Assembly (NCBI RefSeq): GCF_049647105.1
Contig: NZ_JBARWZ010000059.1
Location: 62,001 to 126,000, forward strand
Direction: 5' to 3'
DNA length: 64,000 nt
DNA from: Actinophytocola sp049647105
GTDB taxonomy: Bacteria > Actinomycetota > Actinomycetes > Mycobacteriales > Pseudonocardiaceae
The translations under genes were made by a program, and so were the position numbers. Below are positions 40,223-49,250 of this stretch, one piece after another; within the stretch, counting starts at the first letter, position 1; each line of letters begins with the position of its first letter. The notes beneath the pieces are model-generated. The model saw only the letters and a list, made by a program, of their open reading frames with translations, was not told the DNA's origin and searched no databases.

Positions 40223-41239
40223 TCATGTCCCCGAGAGCTGCTCGATCAGCTCGATGACCCGCACTGAGTCCATCGGGTCGACCGGCACCGGCGTGCCGTC
40301 GCGCAGGGCGGTCGCCAGCAGTGCGTAGAACTCCGCGTATCGGCCGGGTTCCGTCGGTACCGCCCGGGTTGCGCCATCGAGCCCCAACACGCCCCAGGCC
40401 GTCGACGGCTCGTGCCCGAAGCCAGGATCCGTTGGCCGGGCGCCGCCGCGGAGCGCGGCTTCCTGCGGATCCATGCCGTGTTTGGTGAACCCGGCCTGCG
40501 AGCCGAGCACGCGGAACCGGGGTCCGGCCTGCGTGGCGAGGCCGTTCATCCACAGGTGCGAGACGACACCGGTTTCGTGGTGCAGGACAACGAAAGCGTC
40601 GTCGGGTGCGGCACCGCCGGGCCGTCGGGTGAACAGTTCGTGGTACGCCGGGACCGCGTCGCCGAACAGGTGGACGGCCTGGTCGATGACGTGAGCACCG
40701 AGGTCGTACAGGATGCCGCCGCCGTCGGCCGCGGCCGTCCCGGTCTTCCACGACGAGCCGCGGTCCGGTTTCCACCACTCGAACCGGGACTCGAAGCGCC
40801 ACACCGTACCGAGCGCGCGGTCGGCCAGCAGTCGCCGCACCGTGCGGAAGTCCCCGTCCCAACGGCGGTTCTGGAACACCGTCAACGGCACACCGAGCCG
40901 GTCGGCCTTCTCGACGAGCTCGCGACCCTGCGCCGAGGCGACGGTGAACGGCTTGTCGACCACGACCGCGACACCGGCGTCGAGGAACGTGTGCGCCAGC
41001 GCCGCGTGGGACGCCGGCGGCGACCCGATGACCACGAGGTCCAGCTCCCGGTCGAGCAGCGCGGCCGCACCGTCCACGACCCGCGTGCCGGGATACCGCG
41101 CGAGCACCTCGTCCCGGCGTTGCTCGTCGCCCGTCACGACCGCGGCCAGTTCGTAGTCCGGGTTCGCGTCTACGAAGGGGGTGTGGAACACCCGCCCGGC
41201 CGTGCCGAACCCGATGACGGCCGTTCGCAGTGATCGCAT
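40223..41239 (-). CDS. Gfo/Idh/MocA family oxidoreductase
   Basis: A 338-residue NAD(P)-dependent dehydrogenase. The Rossmann motif GFGTAGRVFHTPF (9-21), the DKPFTV motif (about 93-98, the E/D-K-P loop that carries the conserved lysine) and the catalytic block GGGILYDLGAHVIDQ (Asp and His in D-x-G-x-H-x-x-D) are all intact. Such enzymes oxidise sugars or inositols and related polyols. It is a single gene with no sugar operon around it, so the substrate remains open. The start codon ATG 41239 has weak upstream ribosome-binding sequence. Confidence 0.88.
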   Translation of the reverse strand: MRSLRTAVIGFGTAGRVFHTPFVDANPDYELAAVVTGDEQRRDEVLARYPGTRVVDGAAALLDRELDLVVIGSPPASHAALAHTFLDAGVAVVVDKPFTVASAQGRELVEKADRLGVPLTVFQNRRWDGDFRTVRRLLADRALGTVWRFESRFEWWKPDRGSSWKTGTAAADGGGILYDLGAHVIDQAVHLFGDAVPAYHELFTRRPGGAAPDDAFVVLHHETGVVSHLWMNGLATQAGPRFRVLGSQAGFTKHGMDPQEAALRGGARPTDPGFGHEPSTAWGVLGLDGATRAVPTEPGRYAEFYALLATALRDGTPVPVDPMDSVRVIELIEQLSGT

Positions 41240-41923
41240 GTGAGGAACCTACTGCCCACAGCCGAAGCCCGCCGCGAAGTCCGGACGACCGGACCATCGT
41301 CCACCTTGGACGCGATGTTTCCCGCTGCCACTGTCGCGCGCGTGCGATGCCGGTCCGGTTCCCTGGGATTGTCCGACGCGGTGCTGATGTCGAGCGCGCG
41401 CTGGTGCTTCCCGTGGGGCCTGCCTGGTCGCCCACGGCGAGGAGGGTTTCGTCCCGGCGGCGACCGGGACACTCCCCCGTTCATGGTCGTGGACGGCGCG
41501 GGTATCGAAGAAATCTTTAACGGGCCATCAAATTTATCTCAACAAGCTGAAACGCGATTTTTCCGCAGTCCTGGCGTCGGTCCGGGTGCGCTGTGCTCGG
41601 CCTCGATCGCCCGGGAGCGCTGAGTGACGACCTTCGATACCCAATGAACGAAGGGCCAGTTCAGTGGCCTCCTCGTACACGTTTGGAGGTTGACAATGAG
41701 GTTGGCTTCTCAATTCCTGCTCATGGTTTACCGATGCGACTACATGTCGGCTCGGTGTGATTATCACAATCACAAACTTCCCGCAGGGAGGATTTCATCA
41801 TTTCTGTTTTTTTCCTACCTGTGGCCACGGAAAGTGATTTGTTCGGTAGGAGTGTTGTGTCCGTGATGGTCCTGGTATGTACTGCTCCTACCCCTGCGCA
41901 GAGTTTTCTAGGAGAGATTCTCA
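41240..41923. other. Long intergenic region before the RTX protein
   Basis: No supported gene in 680 bases. The part from 41500 to 41900 is AT-rich compared with its neighbours (for example ATCAAATTTATCTCAAC and TTCATCATTTCTG) and likely contains the promoter and a long 5' leader for the secreted protein at 41924. No structured riboswitch was recognised. Confidence 0.4.
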
Positions 41924-43396
41924 ATGAGACGGATTTTGCTTCGACGGTTACTGGGTGGGGCATCGGCGTTGGTGGCGGCGGCGGGTTTGGCGGTGGTGGT
42001 CGCGACACCGGCGTGGGCTGTTCCGCCGTCCAATGACGACTTTGCCAACGCGCAGGCCCAGACCGGTGCGTTCACGGACAGTCTCAGCAATGTCGACGCG
42101 ACCACGGAGTCCGGTGAGCCGACCGATGCCAGCTGCATTGGCGGGACGCCTCCCGATATCGGCAATACGGTGTGGTATGGGTTGACGGTCAGTGCGGGAA
42201 CCGAGGTCTCCGTGGACACGTTCGGTTCGGACGTCGACACGGTCTTGTTGGTCTACACCGGCGCCAGCCTCGGATCACTGACTGAGATCGCCTGCGACGA
42301 CGACACCGCTGGATCCCAATCCAGCGTGGAGTTCACAGCGGGTTCGACGACGACGTACTGGATCCAGGCAGGCGGCTTTGCCGACGGCAGCGGTGGCGTC
42401 GCCACTGGCGATTTGGACTTGAATGTCGATGTGCCGTCGCCTCCGGGTGCGGATGTGTCGGTGTCGGTGGCCGAGTCGGCTGATCCGGTGTCCCTGGGTG
42501 GTGACCCGTACACCTACACCGTCGGGGTGGCGAACGCCGGTCCGACCGGGGCGACCGGGGTGTCGGTGTCGACCACACTGTCCGGTGCCGCGCGGACGAT
42601 CAACTCCGCCACCCCGTCACAGGGGTCGTGCAGTATCAGCGCACCCACGGTGTCCTGCACGCTCGGGGCGATAGCCGCGTCAGGAGCGGCGACGGTGACC
42701 ATCTCGGTCACGCCGTCGGCGACCGGCACCATCACCGCGACGTCGACCGTGTCGGCGACCGAGACCGACCCGACCCCGGGCAACAACACCGACGCCGAGT
42801 CCACCACCGTGAACAACGCGTTGGGATGCACGATCACCGGCACCAGCGCGGGTGAGACATTGAACGGCACCAACGGCAACGACGTGATCTGCGGACTGGG
42901 CGGCAACGACACCATCAACGGCGGCAACGGCAACGACACCCTCTACGGTGGCGGCGGCAGCGACACCATCAATGGCGGCAACAACAACGACACGCTCTAC
43001 GCCGGGACCGGCAACGACGTGGTCGACGGTGGCAACTCCGACGACATCCTCTACGGCGGTGACGGTGACGACATCATGGGTGGCGGCAACGGCGCCGACT
43101 ACCTCTACGGCCAAGCCGGTAACGACACCAACTACGGCGAAACGCTGCTGGGCTCGCTGCTGTACCTGTTCGACAACGGCGCCGACCACATCGACGGTGG
43201 CCCCGGCAACGACGACCTCGACGGCCAGAACGGCGCCGACACCATGATCGACCACGACGGCACCGACACTATGTCCGGCAACCTCGGCAACGACAACATC
43301 AACGTCCAGGACAGCGCCGGCGGCGACACCGCCAACGGCGGCCTCGGCGCCGACACCTGCACCGTCGACGGCGGCGACACCACCACCAGCTGCTGA
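41924..43396 (+). CDS. Secreted DUF11/RTX calcium-binding repeat protein
   Basis: A 490-residue exported protein. Signal peptide about 1-32 (LLGGASALVAAAGLAVVVATPAWA). Residues 34-170 form a pre-peptidase-like beta domain (NTVWYGLTVSAGTEVSVDTF), 175-290 a DUF11-type Ig domain with CSISAPTVSCTLG, and from about 305 come hemolysin-type repeats with G-G-x-G-N-D-x-[IL] units (for example GGNGNDTLYGGGGSDTI) that bind calcium in beta rolls. In Gram-positive bacteria such repeats occur in surface or matrix proteins. AGGAGAG lies upstream of ATG 41924. A strong terminator follows. Confidence 0.88.
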   Translation: MRRILLRRLLGGASALVAAAGLAVVVATPAWAVPPSNDDFANAQAQTGAFTDSLSNVDATTESGEPTDASCIGGTPPDIGNTVWYGLTVSAGTEVSVDTFGSDVDTVLLVYTGASLGSLTEIACDDDTAGSQSSVEFTAGSTTTYWIQAGGFADGSGGVATGDLDLNVDVPSPPGADVSVSVAESADPVSLGGDPYTYTVGVANAGPTGATGVSVSTTLSGAARTINSATPSQGSCSISAPTVSCTLGAIAASGAATVTISVTPSATGTITATSTVSATETDPTPGNNTDAESTTVNNALGCTITGTSAGETLNGTNGNDVICGLGGNDTINGGNGNDTLYGGGGSDTINGGNNNDTLYAGTGNDVVDGGNSDDILYGGDGDDIMGGGNGADYLYGQAGNDTNYGETLLGSLLYLFDNGADHIDGGPGNDDLDGQNGADTMIDHDGTDTMSGNLGNDNINVQDSAGGDTANGGLGADTCTVDGGDTTTSC

Positions 43397-43445
43397 CCCG
43401 GCCCGACCCAGCGACGAGACCAGGAGCCCTGGTCGACCGCTAACG

Positions 43446-43500
43446 GAGCCCTTGGTCGATCGTCTCCTCTCGGCAGAGGGGAACGAACGACCAAGGGCTC
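43446..43500. terminator. Strong hairpin after the RTX gene
   Basis: GAGCCCTTGGTCG (43446-43458) pairs perfectly with CGACCAAGGGCTC (43488-43500), and an inner CCTCT/AGAGG pair surrounds the CGGC loop. An imperfect copy of the left arm (GAGCCCTGGTCGACC) lies about 20 bases earlier. Confidence 0.7.
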
Positions 43501-43606
43501 GGTTCATCGGGTGCGCTGTCGGGTGGCCGGTGCGCGGTGAACAGTTGCCGGGCGGTGAGTAGCTGTCGCCGTCGTGGTCATCGAGCCGTGTCAGACCGAG
43601 GTGGGC

Positions 43607-43750
43607 GCGGCCGGAGATGGTGGGCTCTCCGGCGTCGGTGAATCGGTCCAGTGGCCATTCGGCGGGCCATATCAGCACCGTCATCAGCGTGCCGGACACG
43701 GCCGCGATGCGGGGGCCGATGCCCAGGATCAGGGTGGCGCCGATGCCAGG
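43607..43750 (-). pseudogene. DoxX-family membrane protein remnant
   Basis: On the minus strand this segment reads PGIGATLILGIGPRIAAVSG, then a W-P-A-E-W and FTDAGEP stretch, resembling the third helix and loop of DoxX/TQO small-subunit proteins. No start, no first helices and no C terminus are present in frame, and the frame dissolves into unlike sequence on both sides. DoxX genes commonly accompany stress and dormancy genes, as here. Confidence 0.45.
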
Positions 43751-43893
43751 CAGCGGCGGCTCGACGCCACAGGGCTTCCTCGGCAAACCTCGACGACGGC
43801 CCTTGTCGAGGGACGGCCAGAGGAAGACCAGGCGGTGGTGTCGCCGAAGCGTCCGATGTGGAGGAGACTTCGGGGGAGCATCTGGTGGTGATG

Positions 43894-43908
43894 CGGTCCT
43901 TGGTCCCT
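43894..43908 (+). promoter_or_regulatory. Weak DosR-like box candidate
   Basis: CGGTCCTTGGTCCCT matches 9 of 12 specified positions of the mycobacterial DosR consensus GGGACTTNNGNCCCT. It lies about 80 bases before the first gene of a trio whose families are DosR-regulated in Mycobacterium. The mismatches include the important first G and the central A-C-T, so confidence is low. Confidence 0.25.
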
Positions 43909-43987
43909 CTGGTGAGGGCGCTTGTGCTCTGTGCGTCCTCGTCGAGACGCGGTGTGCTGGTGGCAGACCCGACCGAGGGAGGCAGTG

Positions 43988-44581
43988 GTGCGGGAAGCGT
44001 TCAAAGCCGTGAGCCGCCTGCTGCGGCCTGGCAGGAACCCGCTGGCTCGCGGCGTCGACCGGCTCGAAAGCGCCGTCGTGACCCTCGCGGTGCTGATCGG
44101 GCTCGTGCTGCTGCCGATCATGCTGACACTCGGCTCCGTCATCCACGCTGGCCTCTCCGAGCGGCGTGAGCAACAGCTCCGCGACCGGTACGAGACCGTC
44201 GCGGTCCTCACCGAGGACGCGCCGAAAGTGACCGCCGACGCGGACGGGACCGCCGGGGGCAGGTCGGCCGTGCCCGCGCGCTGGGAACTGCCGGACGGCA
44301 CCGCCAGGACCGGCGTGGTGCCTGCCGACCACGGGCTCGATGCCGGTGCCGGGGTCACGATCTGGCTCGACCGGACGGGGAGCCCGGTGAGTGCGCCGAT
44401 GTCCACCTCGGACGCGCGGGTCACCAGCACGGTCGTCGCCGTGTGTGGCTGGCTCGCCTCGGGCGGGTTGCTGGCTCTCGCGTGTCGCGGACTGCACGTC
44501 GCGCTCGACCGCCGCCGGTTCCGCGCGTGGCAGGTGGAATGGGCCCGGGTCGAACCGGGCTGGCATGACCGAACCCGGTGA
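43988..44581 (+). CDS. Rv1733c-like membrane protein
   Basis: About 197 residues with two transmembrane helices: one near residue 30 (VVTLAVLIGLVLLPIMLTLG) and one near 145 (STVVAVCGWLASGGLLALAC), separated by an extracytoplasmic domain of about 100 residues. The ARGVDRLESA start and the VARWELPDGTARTGVVPA-like middle are characteristic of the Rv1733c family, dormancy antigens of mycobacteria. GTG 43988 is supported by GGGAGG five bases upstream. It precedes Acg-like and USP genes in the same direction. Confidence 0.75.
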   Translation: MREAFKAVSRLLRPGRNPLARGVDRLESAVVTLAVLIGLVLLPIMLTLGSVIHAGLSERREQQLRDRYETVAVLTEDAPKVTADADGTAGGRSAVPARWELPDGTARTGVVPADHGLDAGAGVTIWLDRTGSPVSAPMSTSDARVTSTVVAVCGWLASGGLLALACRGLHVALDRRRFRAWQVEWARVEPGWHDRTR

Positions 44582-44632
44582 CCCAGGCCGCAATGCCCTG
44601 CCGGTCGCCGCTATCGCGACGGAGGTGGTGTC

Positions 44633-45574
44633 GTGACCGGATGGACCGCCGGTGAGAAGAACCTGATCGCCGACGCCGTGGCGCATGCGCCATCGGTGCA
44701 CAACACGCAACCCTGGGTGCTCGAGTTTCACGACCCACGCCAGGTGACGCTGTACGAGCGGCTTGACAGAACGCTGCCAACGCACGATCCACTGGGCCGT
44801 GACCGTCTCATCTCGTGTGGCGCGGCGCTCGAACACGCGCTGCTCACGGTGCGGGTACTCGGCTGGACCGCCGACCTCGCACTGTACGCGAACCCGGCAC
44901 GACCGGACGAGATCGGCCGCCTCACCGTGACCGGCCGAGATGAACCGTCCGAAGTGGACCTGCGGCGCTTCGGCGCGATCGCTGGCAGGCGCAGCCATCG
45001 CAAGCCGTTCGCGGCACCGCCCACCGACGACGAGCGCCGCACGTTGCTCGCCGCGAAGGGCGTCGACGGTGTCGGGTTGCGGCCGGTGCGTGGCCGGGAC
45101 GAACTCGCGGTGCTGGCGAAGTTGTTGCACCACACCGCTCTCGTGCTGCGCGCCGACCGCGCCTACCAGCGAGAGCTGTCCGCGTGGACGGCCCCCGTTC
45201 GCGACCCGCTGCCGGGGACGGGCGTGTCCGCCGCGACCCGGCGGGTCACCACCCTGCCGTGGGCGGGGCTGGTCCGGCGCACCTCCGCCATACCCGACAC
45301 GGAGACGCTCGCGGACCGCCTGCGGGGTGAACTTCTGCTGGTGGTCGTGACGCCCGACGACGGTCCGCACGACCACATTCGCGGCGGCATGGCCGCGGCG
45401 GCGGTCTGGCTCGCCGCGACCGGCGCCGGGCTGGCCGGTTCGATCCTCACCCAGCCCTTCCACCTGTCCGAGGTGAGGTCAGGGCTGGTGGAGTCCCTGT
45501 CGTTGCACGGGTTCCCGCAACTCCTGCTCCGCTTCGGTCAGCGAACCGACCAACGCGAGGAGAGCCAGAGATGA
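44633..45574 (+). CDS. Acg-family FMN-binding nitroreductase-like protein
   Basis: A 313-residue protein of the Acg group (Rv2032-like), two nitroreductase-fold halves in one chain. The start AVAHAPSVHNTQPWVLEF is the conserved FMN/lid motif, and the second half begins GRRSHRKPFAAPPT. Acg proteins bind FMN but lack the usual reductase activity and appear to sequester flavin during dormancy. GTG 44633 follows GGAGGTG. The stop overlaps the USP start (ATGA). Confidence 0.85.
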   Translation: MTGWTAGEKNLIADAVAHAPSVHNTQPWVLEFHDPRQVTLYERLDRTLPTHDPLGRDRLISCGAALEHALLTVRVLGWTADLALYANPARPDEIGRLTVTGRDEPSEVDLRRFGAIAGRRSHRKPFAAPPTDDERRTLLAAKGVDGVGLRPVRGRDELAVLAKLLHHTALVLRADRAYQRELSAWTAPVRDPLPGTGVSAATRRVTTLPWAGLVRRTSAIPDTETLADRLRGELLLVVVTPDDGPHDHIRGGMAAAAVWLAATGAGLAGSILTQPFHLSEVRSGLVESLSLHGFPQLLLRFGQRTDQREESQR

Positions 45575-46464
45575 CGAACAACCTCGACGACTCCCACCCG
45601 ATCGTCGTGGGGGTGGACGGATCCGAGTCCTCGGCGCACGCCGTCCGCTGGGCGGCGCGGGAGGCGGTGCGCCGCAACACACCGCTACGGCTCGTGCACG
45701 TCTGCTACCTGGCGCCGGTGCGGCACCCGAAGCAGGTCCCCCCGCCGCCGGAGTACCTCGCCGCGCTCCTCGAACAGGGCAGGCACTGGATAACCGAAGC
45801 CACCGAGGCCGCGCGCCGGGCGGCGCCGGACGCCGTGGTCACCGCCGATGTCCACGACGGCGAGACGAGCCACGTGCTCGTGTCCGAGTCGAAGACCGCG
45901 CAGCTGCTGGTGGTCGGCTCCCGAGGGCTCGGCGGGTTCCGCTCGCTGCTCGTCGGCTCGGTCGCCGTGGCGGTGGCCGCGCACGCGCGATGCCCGGTCG
46001 TCGTGATGCGCTCCGGCGCCGAGGACGGCGTGCCGCCGGAAGACGGCCACGTGGTCGTGGGTCTCGACGGCTCGGAGTTGAGTGACGCCGCCATGACCTT
46101 CGGGTGCGAAGCCGCGGCGGCTCGTGGCGTGCCGCTGGTCGCCCTGCACACCTGGTTCGACGTCGACGTGAGCGCGACCTGGGCGAGGCTGCCATCCACC
46201 ATCGACTGGGACTACCTGCAGTCCGAAGAGGAGCGGGACCTCACCGTGCGTGTCGGCGCCTGGCAGGCGAAGTTCCCGGGTGTCGAGATCCGGCCACTGG
46301 TCGTTCGTGACCGGCCGGGCCGTGCGCTGCTCAAGCACGCCCAGGATGCGCAGCTGATCGTCGTCGGATCGCGTGGCCGTGGCGCGCTCGCCGGGCTGGG
46401 CCTCGGCTCGGTCAGCCAGACTCTGCTGCACCACGCGGAATGCCCGGTCGCGGTGGTGCGGTAG
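45571..46464 (+). CDS. Tandem-domain universal stress protein
   Basis: A 297-residue protein with two UspA domains. Each keeps the ATP-binding motif G-x2-G-x9-G-[ST]: VVGSRGLGGFRSLLVGS in the first (residues about 111-127) and VVGSRGRGALAGLGLGS in the second (about 265-281). Both begin with V-G-V/L-D-G-S-E. Such nucleotide-binding tandem USPs are part of redox and hypoxia responses in actinobacteria. Coupled to the Acg-like gene by ATGA. Confidence 0.9.
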   Translation: MTNNLDDSHPIVVGVDGSESSAHAVRWAAREAVRRNTPLRLVHVCYLAPVRHPKQVPPPPEYLAALLEQGRHWITEATEAARRAAPDAVVTADVHDGETSHVLVSESKTAQLLVVGSRGLGGFRSLLVGSVAVAVAAHARCPVVVMRSGAEDGVPPEDGHVVVGLDGSELSDAAMTFGCEAAAARGVPLVALHTWFDVDVSATWARLPSTIDWDYLQSEEERDLTVRVGAWQAKFPGVEIRPLVVRDRPGRALLKHAQDAQLIVVGSRGRGALAGLGLGSVSQTLLHHAECPVAVVR

Positions 46465-46506
46465 GAACGACATGAACCCCGCGCGGCCAGGGCTACCATC
46501 GGCAAG

Positions 46507-47352
46507 ATGGGCGATGCGGCGGGTGTGGTGCTCGCGGGTGGGCGTTCCTCGCGGATGGGTGCGCCGAAGGCTGGGCTGGAGTGGCACGGCTCGACCCTGC
46601 TGTACCGGGCGGCCGCCGTGGTCACCAGGGCTGTCGACGGTCCGGTCGTGGTGGTCGCCGCGCCAGGGCAGGAGCTGCCAGAGTTGCCTTTAGGTGTCCA
46701 GGTCGTCGAGGACCCGGTCGAAGGGCTCGGGCCCATGCAGGGGCTGGCGGCCGGGCTGGCGGCGGTCCAGGACCGGGCCGACGCGGCGTTCGTGTGTTCC
46801 ACCGACCTGCCCTTCCTGCACCCCGCCTACGTCGCGCGGGTGCTGCGGGCGCTCACCGACGACACCGAGGTCGTCCTGCCGGTGGCGCGTGGCTTCCGCC
46901 AGCCCCTCGCCGCCGCCTACCGGACCCGGATCGCCGGGCTCGTTTCGGATCTCCTCGCCAAGGGCAACCAACGGCCCGGGATGATCTTCAAGCACTGCGC
47001 GGTGACCCAGCTCGACGACGACGCCCTCCTGGCGGACGCGACGCTCGCGAAGCACGACCCGGACCTGGCGTCCGTGGTCAACGTCAACACTCCAGAGGAC
47101 TACCGGGCCGCGCGGGACCGGGAGCCGCCGGAGGTCGTGGTCGAGCGGTTCGGGGTGCTGGCCAAGGGCGGCGGGCAACGACCCCGCACCGTGCGGGCCG
47201 CGACGATCGGCGCGGCGGCGGAGGCGGTCGGACTGACCCTGGACCGCCATGTCGTGGCCGCTCTGAACGGGGACCAGGTGACCAGGGACGGCCGGTTACC
47301 GCTGGTCTCGGGGGACACCGTCGCGTTCCTGTCGGCGGACGCCGGGGGATAG
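46507..47352 (+). CDS. MobA-MoaD fusion for Mo/W cofactor assembly
   Basis: A 281-residue two-domain protein. Residues 1-190 are a molybdopterin guanylyltransferase (MobA): LAGGRSSRMGAPKAGLEW (10-27) binds GTP, and CSTDLPFLHPAY holds the metal-binding aspartate. Residues about 197-281 are a MoaD/ThiS-like beta-grasp domain ending exactly in Gly-Gly (FLSADAGG), the thiocarboxylate-bearing end of MoaD. MobA adds GMP to the pterin; MoaD donates sulfur to it. TACCAT seven bases before the ATG and no Shine-Dalgarno sequence suggest a leaderless transcript. It begins the W/Mo island. Confidence 0.85.
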   Translation: MGDAAGVVLAGGRSSRMGAPKAGLEWHGSTLLYRAAAVVTRAVDGPVVVVAAPGQELPELPLGVQVVEDPVEGLGPMQGLAAGLAAVQDRADAAFVCSTDLPFLHPAYVARVLRALTDDTEVVLPVARGFRQPLAAAYRTRIAGLVSDLLAKGNQRPGMIFKHCAVTQLDDDALLADATLAKHDPDLASVVNVNTPEDYRAARDREPPEVVVERFGVLAKGGGQRPRTVRAATIGAAAEAVGLTLDRHVVAALNGDQVTRDGRLPLVSGDTVAFLSADAGG

Positions 47353-47368
47353 GGCATACAGTCGACAC

Positions 47369-49183
47369 ATGGCGCCAGGTGGTTTCTACGGACAGGCGCT
47401 CGTCGTGGACGTGCGCGGTGACGGGGCGGCAGGCACGACGCTTGCGCTCGACGACCAGGTCCTGCGGGCCTATCTCGGCGGGGTCGGGCTCGGTACATGG
47501 CTGATGCACCGTCTCGCCCCACCCCGCGTCGACCCGATGAGCCCGGAAGCGCCGCTCGCCTTCGTGTTCTCCTCGCTCGTCGGCACGCCGTTGACCACGA
47601 GCGCCAAGTTCGCGGTGGTCGCGAAGTCGCCGCTGACCGGGCTGCTCACCGACGCGCTCGCGTCCAGTCAGTTCGCCATCGCCGGCAAGCTCACCGGCCA
47701 CGACGCGCTCGTCATCCGTGGGCGTGCCGACGCGCTGTCGGTTCTGCTGATCGACGGGGACGGACCACGGCTGGAGCCCGCGCCGGAACTCGAAGGGCTG
47801 TCCGCGGCCGACGCGGAGACCGCGGCCAGGGAGCGGTTCGGCCGCGGCTGGCGCACCGCCGCGATCGGGCCCGCCGGCGAGCGCGGCGTGCGGTACGCGA
47901 CCATCAGCCACGACGGCAGGCACGCCGGTCGTGGCGGTCTCGGTGCGGTGCTCGGCGCCAAGAACATCAAGGCCGTGCTGGTGAAGGCGGCCACCAAGGT
48001 CGGCGTCGCCGACCAGGCCGGGGTGCTCGCCGCCGCCAAGGACCTGCGCGCCCGCAGTTTCGGTCCCGCCACCGCCAAGTACCGCGAACTCGGCACGCTC
48101 GCGAACCTGCTGGCCTTCAACGCGGTCAGCACGCTCCCGACCCGCAACTTCACCGCCGCCACCTTCGAGGAGGCGCCGAGGCTCGCCGCGGAGGAGCTGC
48201 ACGAACTGCGGGGCGTCACCCGCAACAGCTGCGCCTCCTGCTCCATCGGCTGCGAGCACATCTACACCCGCAAGGGCAGTGACAAGGGCGCGGGCAGCCA
48301 GCGCATGGAGTACGAGAACGTCTTCGCGCTCGGCCCGCTGTGCGGTGTCTCCGACCCGGACGACGTGTTCGCCGCCAGCGCCCGCTGCGACGAGCTCGGC
48401 ATCGACACGATCTCCGCGGGTGGCACGATCGCGTGGGCCATGGAGTGTGTCGAGCGCGGCCTGATCGACGAGCCGTGGCTGCGGTTCGGCGACGGCGCCG
48501 CCCTGCTCAAGGCGCTGGACGCCATCGGCACCCGCGAGCGGGGGCTTGGGGAGCTGCTCGCCGAGGGCTCCCGGCGCGCGGCTTGGCGGGTCGGGCACGG
48601 CTCGCTCGACTTCGCCGCGCAGGTCAAGGGCCTGGAGATGCCCGGCTACGAGCCACGCAGCCTGCAGTCGATGGCGCTCGGACTGGCCGTCAACGCACGC
48701 GGCGCCGACCACAACCGGTCCGGCGCCTACGAGGCCGACCTGTCCGGTGACCTCGACCGGTTCACTGGCGGCGAGGCACACGTCGCCGCCGCGATCCAGA
48801 CCGAGGACAAGGCCGCGGTCATGGACTCCATGATCCTCTGCAAGTTCCTCCGCGGCATCTTCGACGACCCGTTCACCGAGTGGGCCCGGCTCCTCGCGCT
48901 GGTCACCGGCTGGGACATCGACGCGGAGGAACTCCACGGCGCCGCCCGCCGGATCGTCCGCGCGAAAAGGGCCTTCAACCTGCGTGAAGGCGCCACCTCG
49001 GCCGACGACACGCTGCCCGTCCGGATGCTCGAGACCCCGCTCGAACTGGGCTCGGGCCGCACCGCAACGCTCACCGCGCAACGGCTTCGCGCGATGGTCG
49101 CCGGGTACTACGTGGCACGGGGTTTGGACCAGGACGGCAGGGTGCCGCCCTCGGATCTGGCGGATCTTCATCTCCAGGCATAA
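47369..49183 (+). CDS. Tungsten-containing aldehyde:ferredoxin oxidoreductase
   Basis: A 604-residue member of the AOR family. The N-terminal domain contains YLGGVGLGTWLM and TTSAKFAVVAKSPLTG, which bind the bis-pterin; RGGLGAVLGAKNIKAV follows. The [4Fe-4S] ligands are in CASCSIGC (Cys at 1, 4 and 8 of the motif, about residues 290-297) with a fourth Cys near residue 490 (ILCKF). AOR enzymes convert aldehydes and carboxylates using tungsten. The TupABC tungstate importer and MoeA proteins in this island support tungsten. No separate ferredoxin gene is present. Confidence 0.9.
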   Translation: MAPGGFYGQALVVDVRGDGAAGTTLALDDQVLRAYLGGVGLGTWLMHRLAPPRVDPMSPEAPLAFVFSSLVGTPLTTSAKFAVVAKSPLTGLLTDALASSQFAIAGKLTGHDALVIRGRADALSVLLIDGDGPRLEPAPELEGLSAADAETAARERFGRGWRTAAIGPAGERGVRYATISHDGRHAGRGGLGAVLGAKNIKAVLVKAATKVGVADQAGVLAAAKDLRARSFGPATAKYRELGTLANLLAFNAVSTLPTRNFTAATFEEAPRLAAEELHELRGVTRNSCASCSIGCEHIYTRKGSDKGAGSQRMEYENVFALGPLCGVSDPDDVFAASARCDELGIDTISAGGTIAWAMECVERGLIDEPWLRFGDGAALLKALDAIGTRERGLGELLAEGSRRAAWRVGHGSLDFAAQVKGLEMPGYEPRSLQSMALGLAVNARGADHNRSGAYEADLSGDLDRFTGGEAHVAAAIQTEDKAAVMDSMILCKFLRGIFDDPFTEWARLLALVTGWDIDAEELHGAARRIVRAKRAFNLREGATSADDTLPVRMLETPLELGSGRTATLTAQRLRAMVAGYYVARGLDQDGRVPPSDLADLHLQA

Positions 49184-49250
49184 CGTCGGCCACACGAGCC
49201 GGGAGCCGTAACGGTATGCTGTATGCAATGCCAGGAGAGACGGAGCGACG

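Noticed and set aside
42880..43380. Regularly spaced short DNA repeats that could suggest a CRISPR array
   Set aside because: They are in-frame codons for G-G-x-G-N-D RTX units with 27-base periodicity; no spacers and no cas genes.
42680..45463. A 927-codon minus-strand frame
   Set aside because: It crosses the RTX gene, a terminator hairpin and the Rv1733c/Acg-like genes; only the DoxX-like piece near 43607-43750 looks like real protein.
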